From positions 1-19,716 of the forward strand of contig JAJCYF010000194.1 in the NCBI GenBank assembly GCA_029263035.1: 19,716 nt of DNA, written 5' to 3'. Position 1 is the first letter of the stretch. Each line of letters opens with the position of its first letter. The DNA is from Actinomycetes bacterium (lineage in GTDB: Bacteria > Actinomycetota > CADDZG01 > JAHWKV01). The position numbers and the translations under genes were made by a program. Of the stretch, positions 10,332 to 17,770 are shown one piece after another. The notes under the pieces were generated by a model. That model had not been told where the DNA came from and did no database searches. It saw nothing but the letters and a program-made list of their open reading frames with translations.

Positions 10332-11651
10332 TTGGGTCTCACTCCCAAGCAGGCTCACGCGTTCCTGGACTCCCGGGGTTTTGGGATCACCCCCGGGCTG
10401 GCCCGCATTGAGGCCCTGACCCGGCTGCTCAGCGACCCCCAGCTCAACTTCTTGACCATTCACCTGGCCGGGACCAACGGCAAGACCTCGACCGCCCGCA
10501 TCATCACGTCGATCCTGGCCGGGCACGGGTTGAGCACCGGGCTGTACACCTCCCCCCACCTGCACGACGTCCGGGAGAGGTTCGTGCTGGCCGGGTGGGA
10601 CGAAGGGCCGGTGTGGGACATCATCGACGAGCAGGAGTTCGCCGACACCCTGACCTACCTGCTGCCGTTCATCCAGATGGTGGAGGACGACCTGGGGGAG
10701 CCCCTGACCTACTTCGAGCTGACCACTGCGATGGCTTTCGAGTGGATGTCCGAGCGATCGGTGGCCGCCGGGGTGATCGAAACCGGCCTGGGCGGCCGGT
10801 GGGACGCCACCAACCTGGTGCGCAGCTCGGTTTCCGTGCTGACCCCGGTGGACGTCGACCACGCGGCGTACCTCGGAAGCACGCCGGCCGCCAACGGCTC
10901 CGAGAAGGTCGACATCATCAAGGTTGGGTCGACGGTTATCTCCGCCGCCCAGGTTCCCGAGGTGATGGATCTGCTGGCGGCCCGCACCACCAAGGTGGGC
11001 GCCAAATCCCTGGTTCTGGGCACCGACTTCCACATCGCCTCCAACGAGACCGCGGTCGGGGGCCGGGCGGTAACGCTAAAGACCCCGGGAGCCAGCTACG
11101 AGGACCTGTTCCTGCCGCTGCACGGCGCCCATCAGGGGGTCAACCTGGCCCTGGCGGTAGCTGCGGCGGAGGCTTTCCTGGGGCGGGATCTGGACCCCGA
11201 GCTGCTGGCTGCATCGCTGCTTTCGGTCACCTCGCCCGGTCGCCTGGAGGTGGTCGGTCGCAAGCCCCTAATCGTTTTGGACGGGGCCCACAACCCCCAC
11301 GCCGCCCTGGCGCTGCGCAACACACTGTCGGCCGACTTCCTGTTCAAAAAGCTGACGATCGTGCTGTCGATCTTCGAGGACAAGGACATCAAAGGCGTTC
11401 TGGACCAGCTGGTCCCCGCAGCCGACCGGGTGATCCTCACCCGGGGCGACAACTCCCGCTTTGCCTCCCCCGAGACCCTCCGGGATCTGGCACCGGTGGT
11501 GGCCGGGCACGACGCCCCCGAACTGGCACCGACAATGGAGGACGCCCTGGACCGGGCGAGGTCCATCTCGGACGAGGAGGACATGATCCTGATCACGGGC
11601 TCCCTGCACGGCGTAGGAGACGCCCGCCGGCACCTCCTGGACATCGACTAA
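10332..11651 (+). CDS. folC: Folylpolyglutamate synthase / dihydrofolate synthase
   Basis: This Mur-ligase family enzyme adds glutamate to (dihydro)folates in the cytosol. It has 439 residues. The P-loop GTNGKTS is at 47-53. Other family landmarks are TSPHLHDVRERF, ETGLGGRWDATN, EKVDIIK (the carbamylated-lysine region) and LDGAHNPHAA, with DGAHNP at 317-322. The start is TTG at 10332, immediately after the valS TAG with no spacer. No ATG or GTG lies near the conserved N-terminus, so translation is probably coupled to valS. valS-folC is a conserved actinobacterial pair. Whether it has both synthase activities cannot be decided by eye. GC and codon use drop sharply just after this gene. Confidence 0.96.
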   Translation: MGLTPKQAHAFLDSRGFGITPGLARIEALTRLLSDPQLNFLTIHLAGTNGKTSTARIITSILAGHGLSTGLYTSPHLHDVRERFVLAGWDEGPVWDIIDEQEFADTLTYLLPFIQMVEDDLGEPLTYFELTTAMAFEWMSERSVAAGVIETGLGGRWDATNLVRSSVSVLTPVDVDHAAYLGSTPAANGSEKVDIIKVGSTVISAAQVPEVMDLLAARTTKVGAKSLVLGTDFHIASNETAVGGRAVTLKTPGASYEDLFLPLHGAHQGVNLALAVAAAEAFLGRDLDPELLAASLLSVTSPGRLEVVGRKPLIVLDGAHNPHAALALRNTLSADFLFKKLTIVLSIFEDKDIKGVLDQLVPAADRVILTRGDNSRFASPETLRDLAPVVAGHDAPELAPTMEDALDRARSISDEEDMILITGSLHGVGDARRHLLDID

Positions 11652-11826
11652 CCCAGTTCACTAGGCGGTCCAGTGCACGCGGTGTAGAGGTTGGGGGGGC
11701 CACTTCACTCCATCAAAGTGTTCCAAGCGGCACCAGATCAGGATGTCATTCCAGTGCTAGGTAGATTCAGACGGAGCTCGCGGTTTAGCCAAAATCCCCT
11801 AGGCTACGCTCGGTCGCAGTGAATGC

Positions 11827-12795
11827 TCACCCCTGAACGACGGTGTAAAAAATGTAGTCATTTTGCCTTCCTGGCTGATCGACGGCCCAAACGCTGGCCG
11901 CATTGCCACCGACTTTGCTTGAGACTCCAAGGTAGGTGTTCGATGCCCCCTTCCACCGAACTTCGCGATGAAATTCGATCGCCTCTCCCGTTTGACGTAT
12001 GTACGTACCAGCTAGTGCGTCAATATCTGAATCCCTCGATACGCTGAGCAGCACACTGAAACCAGCAATAACATCCCAGGCGGCGACTAACTGACTTCCT
12101 GGTTCTAGGACGTAGCGGCTGTCTTTGAAGGTGGCAGCTACTAGCTCGCCAGTGCCCGGCGCCGGTGCAGGTTTCGCTGGAGGAGGAGCGGTCTCTCCCG
12201 TGTAGCGCTCGGGAAAGCCGGCATCTCCTGGGCCCGGATTTACCTCCGTAGGGTGGTCGACACTTAGCGTGATGAAATACGCTCCGTTTACGTCGTTCCC
12301 GGTCGTGGTCATATCTGCTATGAGCCTTATGGGCTTGGAATCGGTGTCCAATGCCTCTCCCCCGGCTCTACATGAGAAATTGTGCGTGGGAGTTTGCCGG
12401 CACCGTGGGACGTCGAAGTATGACTGGCCGGATGGTAGCGCGCGGGCAAACTCGGCAAGGTAGCGTTTCCAGACCGTTATCGGCTCTCCGGTTACGGACA
12501 AAACGGCGAACCAGCTCATAGGTTGTTCAAACCCGTCGCCGTTTCCGACCGCTCGGACGACCACCGGTCCGACGAGCATGGATCCTGGTAAGACTTTGAG
12601 ATTGTCGTGCAGGGGTGTGCCGGGAGGAGATGAGTGAGCCTGCTTATCAACCGGATCGGCGTGGTCCCGAACTGTCCGATTCAATACGACCACGACTGCA
12701 ACCAGGACTACTAGAAGGCAAGCAGCAGCAACAGCAACTCTGTTGCGACGCGCTCCTGGGATAACTCGTTTTATGTCAGGAACCCCTCGTACCAT
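11827..12795 (-). CDS. Membrane-anchored extracytoplasmic protein of unknown function
   Basis: I do not recognise this 322-residue protein. A basic N-terminus (KRVIPGARRNR) is followed by one strong transmembrane segment at about 20-38 (VAVAAACLLVVLVAVVVVL). The rest is probably outside the membrane. Cysteines occur only in the segment RCRQTPTHNFSCRAGG, so one disulfide is possible. A Pro-rich hinge (APPPAKPAPAPG) at about 205-220 splits it into two domains. The ATG at 12795 lies inside the 3' end of the upstream EEP gene (25-base overlap), and no other good start precedes the membrane segment. It is third in a three-gene operon of exported proteins, so a role beside the EEP enzyme is likely by context only. 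Confidence 0.7.
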   Translation of the reverse strand: MVRGVPDIKRVIPGARRNRVAVAAACLLVVLVAVVVVLNRTVRDHADPVDKQAHSSPPGTPLHDNLKVLPGSMLVGPVVVRAVGNGDGFEQPMSWFAVLSVTGEPITVWKRYLAEFARALPSGQSYFDVPRCRQTPTHNFSCRAGGEALDTDSKPIRLIADMTTTGNDVNGAYFITLSVDHPTEVNPGPGDAGFPERYTGETAPPPAKPAPAPGTGELVAATFKDSRYVLEPGSQLVAAWDVIAGFSVLLSVSRDSDIDALAGTYIRQTGEAIEFHREVRWKGASNTYLGVSSKVGGNAASVWAVDQPGRQNDYIFYTVVQG

Positions 12796-13679
12796 GCATG
12801 GTCGGAGTACGCGCCGAAGAAGCTATACGCGGGAGCCGTAATCGCTCCAGGCTTGCGAACAAAGATGTAATCGATCGACTTCTCCTGTCCGGTGGCGAAC
12901 GATCGAAACGTAGCCCTTCGATCGTTGATCGTGGCCCCAGGTCGTTCCGCTTCGTTGAACAAGACGTACCACCAATCATTAAAGTAAAAGTGGCTTGTGG
13001 CATCGCGTGTAGTTTCAATGTTGAAATCGCCCAATATAAACATTGGGACTCCAGAAAGGACCCATGGAGTGATGTCCTCCATAAGGTCCAGAAGCTGTTC
13101 TTTGGTCTTTAAGGTCTCGTCGCCGCCCTCGGGGTTTGAGCTTGAACCGATAGTTAAATGTGTACTACAAGCGACAAAGTTATGGAGAGCCTGGTAAACG
13201 CATGCGACACCTCTCGTCTCTGCAAACGAATTCTGATGCTCCAGTTGCCAGTGAATTGCTTGTGCCGGTGGCGATTTTCCCAGTACTACAACAACGTTGC
13301 CGAACGAGCCGCCGTTGCAGTCGTGATGGGCCGGGACCGACCAATGGGCTGCCATAGAATAGTCGTACCCGCCAAGTTTCAGGTTGACGTTGATGTAATT
13401 GGCTATGAACGCCCACTGCTGACTGCAAATCTCGTTGAATGACAAGACCCAGGGCTTAGGGCTTCGAGAACGAAGCGAGTTGACCACTGCCGCTGCCACC
13501 TGATCGTTGTAGCCAGCCCCTCCCTTTGCCCCAAACATGTTGTACTGAACGGCGGTCCAACGATTGTTTTGTACATACTGTCCCGCTGTCTGCGCCTTCA
13601 CTGACACTGACGAGCCCACTGCCAGAATGATCGCAAGCGTCAACACTATCGACATGACTTTGTAGCCCACGCGTCTCAC
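12771..13679 (-). CDS. Secreted endonuclease/exonuclease/phosphatase (EEP) family protein
   Basis: A 302-residue DNase I-like-fold hydrolase, probably exported by the signal MRRVGYKVMSIVLTLAIILA ending near SVKAQ (residue 30). Active-site residues are visible: Asn47 (QYNMFG), Glu83 (SFNEIC), His174 (CSTHL), Asp218 and Asn220 (LGDFNIE), Asp270 (SIDYIFV) and Asp293-His294 (YSDH). Cysteines 85, 121, 160 and 171 could form two disulfides, fitting an extracellular enzyme. The fold serves nucleases, phosphodiesterases and sphingomyelinases; the substrate cannot be told. The GTG at 13679 is chosen because it overlaps the stop of the upstream gene (GTGA), and the next gene starts inside this one. Base composition is lower in GC than the core genes. 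Confidence 0.85.
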   Translation of the reverse strand: MRRVGYKVMSIVLTLAIILAVGSSVSVKAQTAGQYVQNNRWTAVQYNMFGAKGGAGYNDQVAAAVVNSLRSRSPKPWVLSFNEICSQQWAFIANYINVNLKLGGYDYSMAAHWSVPAHHDCNGGSFGNVVVVLGKSPPAQAIHWQLEHQNSFAETRGVACVYQALHNFVACSTHLTIGSSSNPEGGDETLKTKEQLLDLMEDITPWVLSGVPMFILGDFNIETTRDATSHFYFNDWWYVLFNEAERPGATINDRRATFRSFATGQEKSIDYIFVRKPGAITAPAYSFFGAYSDHAWYEGFLT

Positions 13680-14806
13680 CAGGGCTGTTCCTGCAGCATT
13701 CCCCTTACACCCAGCGAGATGGCGGAATGACCACGGTCTGTAGGCCAGGGAACCGCGTCGCAAACTGAGGTCGTCGGCGAGGTGGCAGTTCCGGGTCTTC
13801 CGCGGTTCGTCCTCTGAATTCGGCCCCCGGGCATCACTACGGCACAGGACTCAAAATCTTGCAGGAATACGACCGGACGAAGTGCCGGGTTGCCGCGCAG
13901 ATGCTCGAGTCCCTCCGCCTCGGCGATTGGTGTACGGGGCCTTCGGGTGAAGAAAAGAGATGAATCAACGCGGACAAAAGCCTCCGTCTCTGAACACGCC
14001 AACTCAGCAAAAGACGATTCCTCCAATCCTAGGACTGGGACGCTTTCCCAGCCTGGATCCGATTCCTTGAGGGGAAGCCGGTAAAGGAAAAATCTTGGGC
14101 TCGGATTCGGTACGGCATTATCAGAGCCGGTCAAACTTGCAGGACCGAAATCACCGTTAAGTACCCAGAGTTCCTGCCGAGAAGCGCATCGCTCCACGAT
14201 AGGCCGGCTATCGAGTAGATTAGGAGGAAGGGACTCCCATTGGCCGCTCTTATAAACCGCCAGGCCCATAGGGTCGAAACTCTCCCACACGAATAGTTGA
14301 TTAGACCCCAACAGGGTCCCCTGCCCCAAGCCTTGGGGTAAAGGCTGCCGACGAATTAGCGTTGCACCAGGAGTGATCTCAAACGATTCCAAATGAATCG
14401 GCCCTATGCATTGACGAAACTCATCTGCAGGGTTTTGGGCACCGAAGCCAGCGGGACATGACGCCACCACAACAAGCTCATTGCCCCGACCATTTGAAGG
14501 CGCAAGCTCTAGGTCTACGACCTCCCCCGGAGCTTGGTAAACATCTGCTTCAGCCAGAGCCCGATCAACCAAGCGAACGGTCATTAAAGTCACCTTCGCC
14601 CCCTTTGCCTGTGCCAGGAGAATGGAGCCATCCGGCCTGCGCATAGGCTCTCCGAGTTGGGACGCTCCGCCAGGCAACTGCAGTTCGGCCGGCGCCGAGG
14701 ATTGCGCCCAAGATATAGCCCCGATACCGACGACTAGACTTAGGAGCGCCACTGCCAAAAGGAGGCGACGTTCCTGGTTCCGGAACATCCGCTTCTTGAG
14801 CGCCAT
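13676..14806 (-). CDS. Exported protein of unknown function, first gene of the EEP operon
   Basis: I do not recognise this 376-residue protein. It starts with a charged stretch (ALKKRMFRNQERR) and a hydrophobic segment at 14-33 ending near SWAQSSA, which is a signal peptide or membrane anchor. The remainder reads like a beta-rich domain with short recurring strands and six scattered cysteines; a propeller-like fold is possible but unproven. ATG 14806 has GGAG 8 bases upstream and a TATATT box further up. Its TGA overlaps the GTG of the secreted EEP gene, so the two are translationally coupled. It may deliver, tether or inhibit the EEP enzyme, but this is context only. Confidence 0.7.
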   Translation of the reverse strand: MALKKRMFRNQERRLLLAVALLSLVVGIGAISWAQSSAPAELQLPGGASQLGEPMRRPDGSILLAQAKGAKVTLMTVRLVDRALAEADVYQAPGEVVDLELAPSNGRGNELVVVASCPAGFGAQNPADEFRQCIGPIHLESFEITPGATLIRRQPLPQGLGQGTLLGSNQLFVWESFDPMGLAVYKSGQWESLPPNLLDSRPIVERCASRQELWVLNGDFGPASLTGSDNAVPNPSPRFFLYRLPLKESDPGWESVPVLGLEESSFAELACSETEAFVRVDSSLFFTRRPRTPIAEAEGLEHLRGNPALRPVVFLQDFESCAVVMPGGRIQRTNRGRPGTATSPTTSVCDAVPWPTDRGHSAISLGVRGMLQEQPW

Positions 14807-14837
14807 AGTTCAATCTCCATGACTTCCTGGTCGAGCT

Positions 14838-14843
14838 AATATA
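14838..14843 (-). promoter_or_regulatory. -10 box of the exported EEP operon
   Basis: On the minus strand TATATT lies 31 bases before the ATG at 14806. A TTGGCA is present further upstream, but 22 bases away, too far for a standard -35. The box lies within 40 bases of the IS21 remnant's istB end. Confidence 0.4.
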
Positions 14844-14879
14844 CCGCAGTTTGCCAGGGACACATTGCCAACGGAGCAA

Positions 14880-15186
14880 TCACCCCCCTTCCGGGCCCCG
14901 TCGATCAGCCCCTTTGTGCATACGCATGCGGTAGCTGTCCCCTTTGATGTTCAGAACTACTTGCGTCACCGAGCAGCCGGTCCAAGATCCCGGCGGCGCA
15001 CAACCTCGTCTCCGAAGGTCCTTCCCCACGACGAGAAGCTGCGGTTGCTGGTCAGGCAGATTGAGTTGCCGAGCTGGTTGCTCGGTTGACGACCTGGCAT
15101 AGGGCATGACCTGCGCTTTTGTCCGTCGGCAGATATCCCACTTCGTCGAAGGATGGACCGTACAGGTACTTGAGGGCGCTGAGCAC
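14880..15186 (-). pseudogene. istB remnant (IS21 helper ATPase, 3' half, frameshifted)
   Basis: Three fragments in different frames match the second half of IstB, the AAA+ helper ATPase of IS21 transposition. Around 15150-15075 FDEVGYLPTDKSAGHALCQV is the Walker B region. Around 15085-14990 SICLTSNRSFSSWGRTFGDE is the sensor region. Around 14955-14885 VVLNIKGDSYRMRM is the C-terminal signature that precedes the stop. The Walker A half is missing. The frame changes and missing N-terminus make it nonfunctional. Confidence 0.8.
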
Positions 15187-16133
15187 TCCGCGTAGCGGCC
15201 CCGCCGAGGCGGACCCCAGGCAGAAGCGGTCCACCCCCTGCGGTACCCAACCTGCTTGATTCGATATGTCGCCCGGCGGACAACCAGCAGGAAGGGGAGT
15301 TCGTCTTGGAGTGCCCCTCTCAGGCATCACAGTGATGCCGGCCGAGGTTCGCCGGTTCGCCAGCTCGGTCCAGCCAGCGGCGGAATCGGTGGTTGAGCTC
15401 GGGCAAGCTGCCGGCGTCCACCGAGTGGAGGAAGCTCTCTGCACGTAGTCGAAGAGGCGTTCGATGATCCCGTTGCTGCGGCTGCGGCCGGGCATATAGT
15501 AGGAGACGAAATCGCCGAACAGATCCGTGGGTTGGTCGCTTGACTGCTTAAACACCTCGGCACTGCGGTCGTAGCGGATCAAAACCGGTACTCCGCCCAT
15601 GTGATCGAAAGCGTCTATGTGAGCGGCGGCAAAGTCCCTGGCTTAGATAGAATCCTCCGGTGGCAACTTGGCGTTGCACAGCTCGAACCTGGCCAGGTGC
15701 ACCTTGACCGTGTCGCGGGTACCTGTGGGCGTCCACGAAACGGCGACCAGTCGGCCTGGGCCCTGGACCGGTCCCAGGTGATGACCCATGATCACCGACT
15801 CGAAAGTTTCGCTCCCGGTGCACGGGCAGTCGGGCCGAACCTTTTGCAGGTATCGGGCCAGGGCCTGGTAGGAGCCGGCGTAGCCCAGATCCCTGACCTC
15901 TCGTAGAAGAACAGTGCCGGCAGATGCCCGTTGTCTTCTAGACGTGCATCGATGTAGTCGACGTACTCATCGACCAGTGCAGGCCCGGATCGCCGGGTGC
16001 CCGGAGTCAGGTCTGAATTGTCCCGGTATCGGCGGATGGTCTCGGGATCTTGCCCCTGTCTTTGTGATCGGTGCGATCGATTATCCCCGCTCCACCAGAC
16101 TGCTAACTCGACTTGATCGCTCCATGACAGCAT
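15187..16133 (-). pseudogene. istA remnant (IS21 transposase, frameshifted)
   Basis: Reading across frames recovers an IstA-type DDE transposase. From the ATG at 16133, DPETIRRY is the helix-turn-helix part and VDEYVDYIDARLEDNG the linker. After a shift near 15905, GYAGSYQALARYLQKVRP follows. Near 15750, in a third frame, AQADWSPFRGR carries the first catalytic Asp. From about 15630, AHIDAFDHMGGVPVLIRYD carries the second Asp and GIIERLFDYVQ the Glu. After another shift, SLPELNHRFRRWLDRA is the usual C-terminal stretch. The catalytic residues survive but not in one frame, so the gene is dead and decay is fairly recent. Confidence 0.8.
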
Positions 16134-16402
16134 AAGTGCTGGCCCTTCCTCGTCTGGCGGCTTTGTAACCAAGCACCCTCGAGGGAGGTCCCCCTTTTCG
16201 ATCGGATTCAGGTCTAAAGGGGCAGAGATTTCGATGAGAAGTTTCAGGGAGCTTAGCGAATCGCCATTAGAGCCAGCCGTGCCCTGGAGGAGGGGTGCGG
16301 AACTGCTTAGAGTCCTTGGCCGCTGCAGTCCGACAACCGCGGAGGGATTCGGGTCGAGGGACCGCCGACCCCAACGAACTGTCTGTCGACCCGAGCAGCT
16401 TT
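16134..16402. other. Intergenic stretch between IS remnant and lipoprotein gene
   Basis: I see no supported gene here. It holds the palindrome CCCTCGAGGG at 16176-16185, followed on the plus strand by a short G-run/C-run hairpin and TTTT (to about 16198), at best a weak terminator. Frames that stay open across it are overlaps of the lipoprotein gene. Confidence 0.5.
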
Positions 16403-16885
16403 CTACTGGATGGTGAAGGACCAGCTGAAGGTATCCAGGACCTGCGGCTGCTCACCCAGGTCTTCAAGTTCCACCAGCTCCAGCGTCGCGGTGTGCTCTC
16501 CCGGCTCCATGGGGACGATTGCGCGGCCCGCCTCAAAGTCGTAGAACAAACTTCCCGGTCCGCCGACGTTCTGCTCACGACCGAAGTCCGCATAGGACGT
16601 GACGTCGGTTCCATCGACCGACAACCGGACATTTTCTCCGCCGGTCTGGAGGACGTAGTTGACCTCGATACGCCTAAGGACCGAGCTTTGTTCGCCCGGT
16701 TCGGGCTCCACGCTCACTATCCAGGATGGAAGCGCCGGATCATCGACCGACGCCGGCGGAGCGTCCTGTTCGCCGCAACCGGCAAGAAGGCCGATGGCCA
16801 CCAGCGCCGTCAGGAAGACCGCCGCCGGTTGCCGCGGCCCGGCAAACGTTCGCGGGTGCCGGTTGCGGCGAAGGATTAAGCGCAT
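16403..16885 (-). CDS. Small lipoprotein of unknown function
   Basis: A 160-residue predicted lipoprotein. A basic n-region (RLILRRNRHPR), hydrophobic stretch (AAVFLTALVAIGLLAGC) and a good lipobox LAGC at Cys37 are present. The mature domain (about 50-160) is beta-rich and Ig-like in appearance (WIVSVEPEPGEQ, IEVNYVLQ, VRLSVDGTDVTS, GEHTATLELVELEDL), like bacterial Ig-type domains that end in a final strand such as FSWSFTIQ. The ATG at 16885 has GGGAGG 6 bases upstream. It follows the PRC-barrel gene by 29 bases on the same strand, so they probably share a transcript. Function is unknown; surface display or envelope binding is a guess from the fold. Confidence 0.8.
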   Translation of the reverse strand: MRLILRRNRHPRTFAGPRQPAAVFLTALVAIGLLAGCGEQDAPPASVDDPALPSWIVSVEPEPGEQSSVLRRIEVNYVLQTGGENVRLSVDGTDVTSYADFGREQNVGGPGSLFYDFEAGRAIVPMEPGEHTATLELVELEDLGEQPQVLDTFSWSFTIQ

Positions 16886-16914
16886 TCATGACCTCCCGTT
16901 CGGTTCTGTAGTTC

Positions 16915-17634
16915 CTAAATCACATAGCTCGCCGGCCGGGACAGTGCTTCCTCCTCATCGGCCTCCAACGGCGAGCTGCCGTCCCACTCCGGCATGTCCT
17001 TTACCCGGTCCTTGGGCAGGTGCAGGCCAACCTGCTGGTCCGCCCATTTCACCCATGCGATGTGCTGAGGCGATATGAGAACCTTCTTGCCGAACCACAG
17101 CGCTGCGGTGTCGACGACCATGAACCGAACCTCCCAGGTCGTGTCATCGACAATGAAGTCCTCAACGTGGCCCACCTCCTCATCAGTGGCCCGTATGCGG
17201 TAGCCGGTCACCTCGTCAACGCTCCGCAGGTGGGGATCTTCGTTCCCGTCGCCTGCGGTTTCGCTGGACGGGGGGTAGGGCGGCCGCTTCTCCATGCTGC
17301 CGACCCCGCCGTAGCCGTAGTAGGCCCATCCGTAATGGGTGTGGAGGTCGACCTCCTTTTGTTTGGAAACCGGCTTGGCGAGATCGATCTCCGGGCTGTT
17401 GCGGATCTGCTCGGTGGTCAGGTCCAGGTGGATGACGTCGTTGTCCTGTGGGACACCGGTGAGGGCGACGGGCGACAGAAGCACCCTCTTCTCCGACAGC
17501 CATCCGCCGGTCTTGACCACGAAGTAGCGGACCCTCCATTCGGCATCGTCGAAATAGAGGTCGTCGACTTTCCCAAGGTTGTCGTCGATGCCTTGCAGGC
17601 TGAAGCTGCTCAGTTGCTTGGCGCTGCGAAGCAT
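16915..17634 (-). CDS. Protein with two PRC-barrel domains
   Basis: A soluble 239-residue protein with two PRC-barrel domains, at about 4-76 (RSAKQLSSFSLQGIDDNLGKVDDLYFDD...) and 138-215 (RSVDEVTGYRIRATDEEVGHVEDFIVDD...). A Tyr/Gly-rich linker (HYGWAYYGYGGVG) at 100-112 joins them. PRC-barrels occur in photosynthetic reaction-centre subunit H, RimM and many small bacterial proteins often linked to stress or metal/RNA binding; no enzymatic motif is visible. ATG 17634 is chosen because AAGGAG lies just upstream and the first domain starts there; an upstream extension to 17727 adds unlike sequence. A TTGACA promoter lies about 130 bases upstream, and the lipoprotein gene follows. Confidence 0.88.
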   Translation of the reverse strand: MLRSAKQLSSFSLQGIDDNLGKVDDLYFDDAEWRVRYFVVKTGGWLSEKRVLLSPVALTGVPQDNDVIHLDLTTEQIRNSPEIDLAKPVSKQKEVDLHTHYGWAYYGYGGVGSMEKRPPYPPSSETAGDGNEDPHLRSVDEVTGYRIRATDEEVGHVEDFIVDDTTWEVRFMVVDTAALWFGKKVLISPQHIAWVKWADQQVGLHLPKDRVKDMPEWDGSSPLEADEEEALSRPASYVI

Positions 17635-17739
17635 GATCGCTCCTTTCTGGTTGACTGGTTGGAGGTTGCCCAGCCCGCCCGTCGAAGAGGACCCGGCTGT
17701 TGTGGGGGCGACAGTCTGAACCTGCAACCGAGGCCTCGA

Positions 17740-17768
17740 CCGGTATCTGTCTCACCTCGGAGTGTCAA
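17740..17768 (-). promoter_or_regulatory. Promoter of the PRC-barrel/lipoprotein operon
   Basis: On the minus strand a perfect TTGACA (17768-17763) is followed after 17 bases by TACCGG (17745-17740), a partial -10. It begins just after the stop of the upstream EEP gene, leaving a leader of about 100 nt before the ATG at 17634. The -35 and spacing are good; the -10 is only moderate. Confidence 0.5.
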
Positions 17769-17770
17769 GG

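Larger units (their letters stand above)
14880..16133 (-). mobile_element. Degenerate IS21-family insertion sequence
   Basis: istA-like then istB-like coding traces follow each other on the minus strand, as in IS21 elements. Both are broken by several frameshifts, and istB keeps only its second half. The span is about 1.25 kb against roughly 2-2.5 kb for intact members, so an internal deletion is likely at the istA/istB junction. I could not find convincing terminal inverted repeats or target duplications. The element is immobile by itself and marks the edge of the lower-GC region. Confidence 0.75.

Noticed and set aside
11652..11826. Possible tRNA or attachment site after folC
   Set aside because: No cloverleaf or T-loop GGTTCGA-like text was found, and no direct repeat of a tRNA end was seen at the far side of the island.
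11823..12047. Plus-strand 74-codon frame with a GCTACGCT box upstream
   Set aside because: It lies inside the 3' end of the anchored-protein gene on the other strand, shows no domain and has the wrong box spacing for the leaderless pattern.
16295..16879. Plus-strand open frame of 194 codons
   Set aside because: It overlaps the minus-strand lipoprotein, which has a signal peptide, a lipobox and a ribosome site; the plus-strand frame has none of these.
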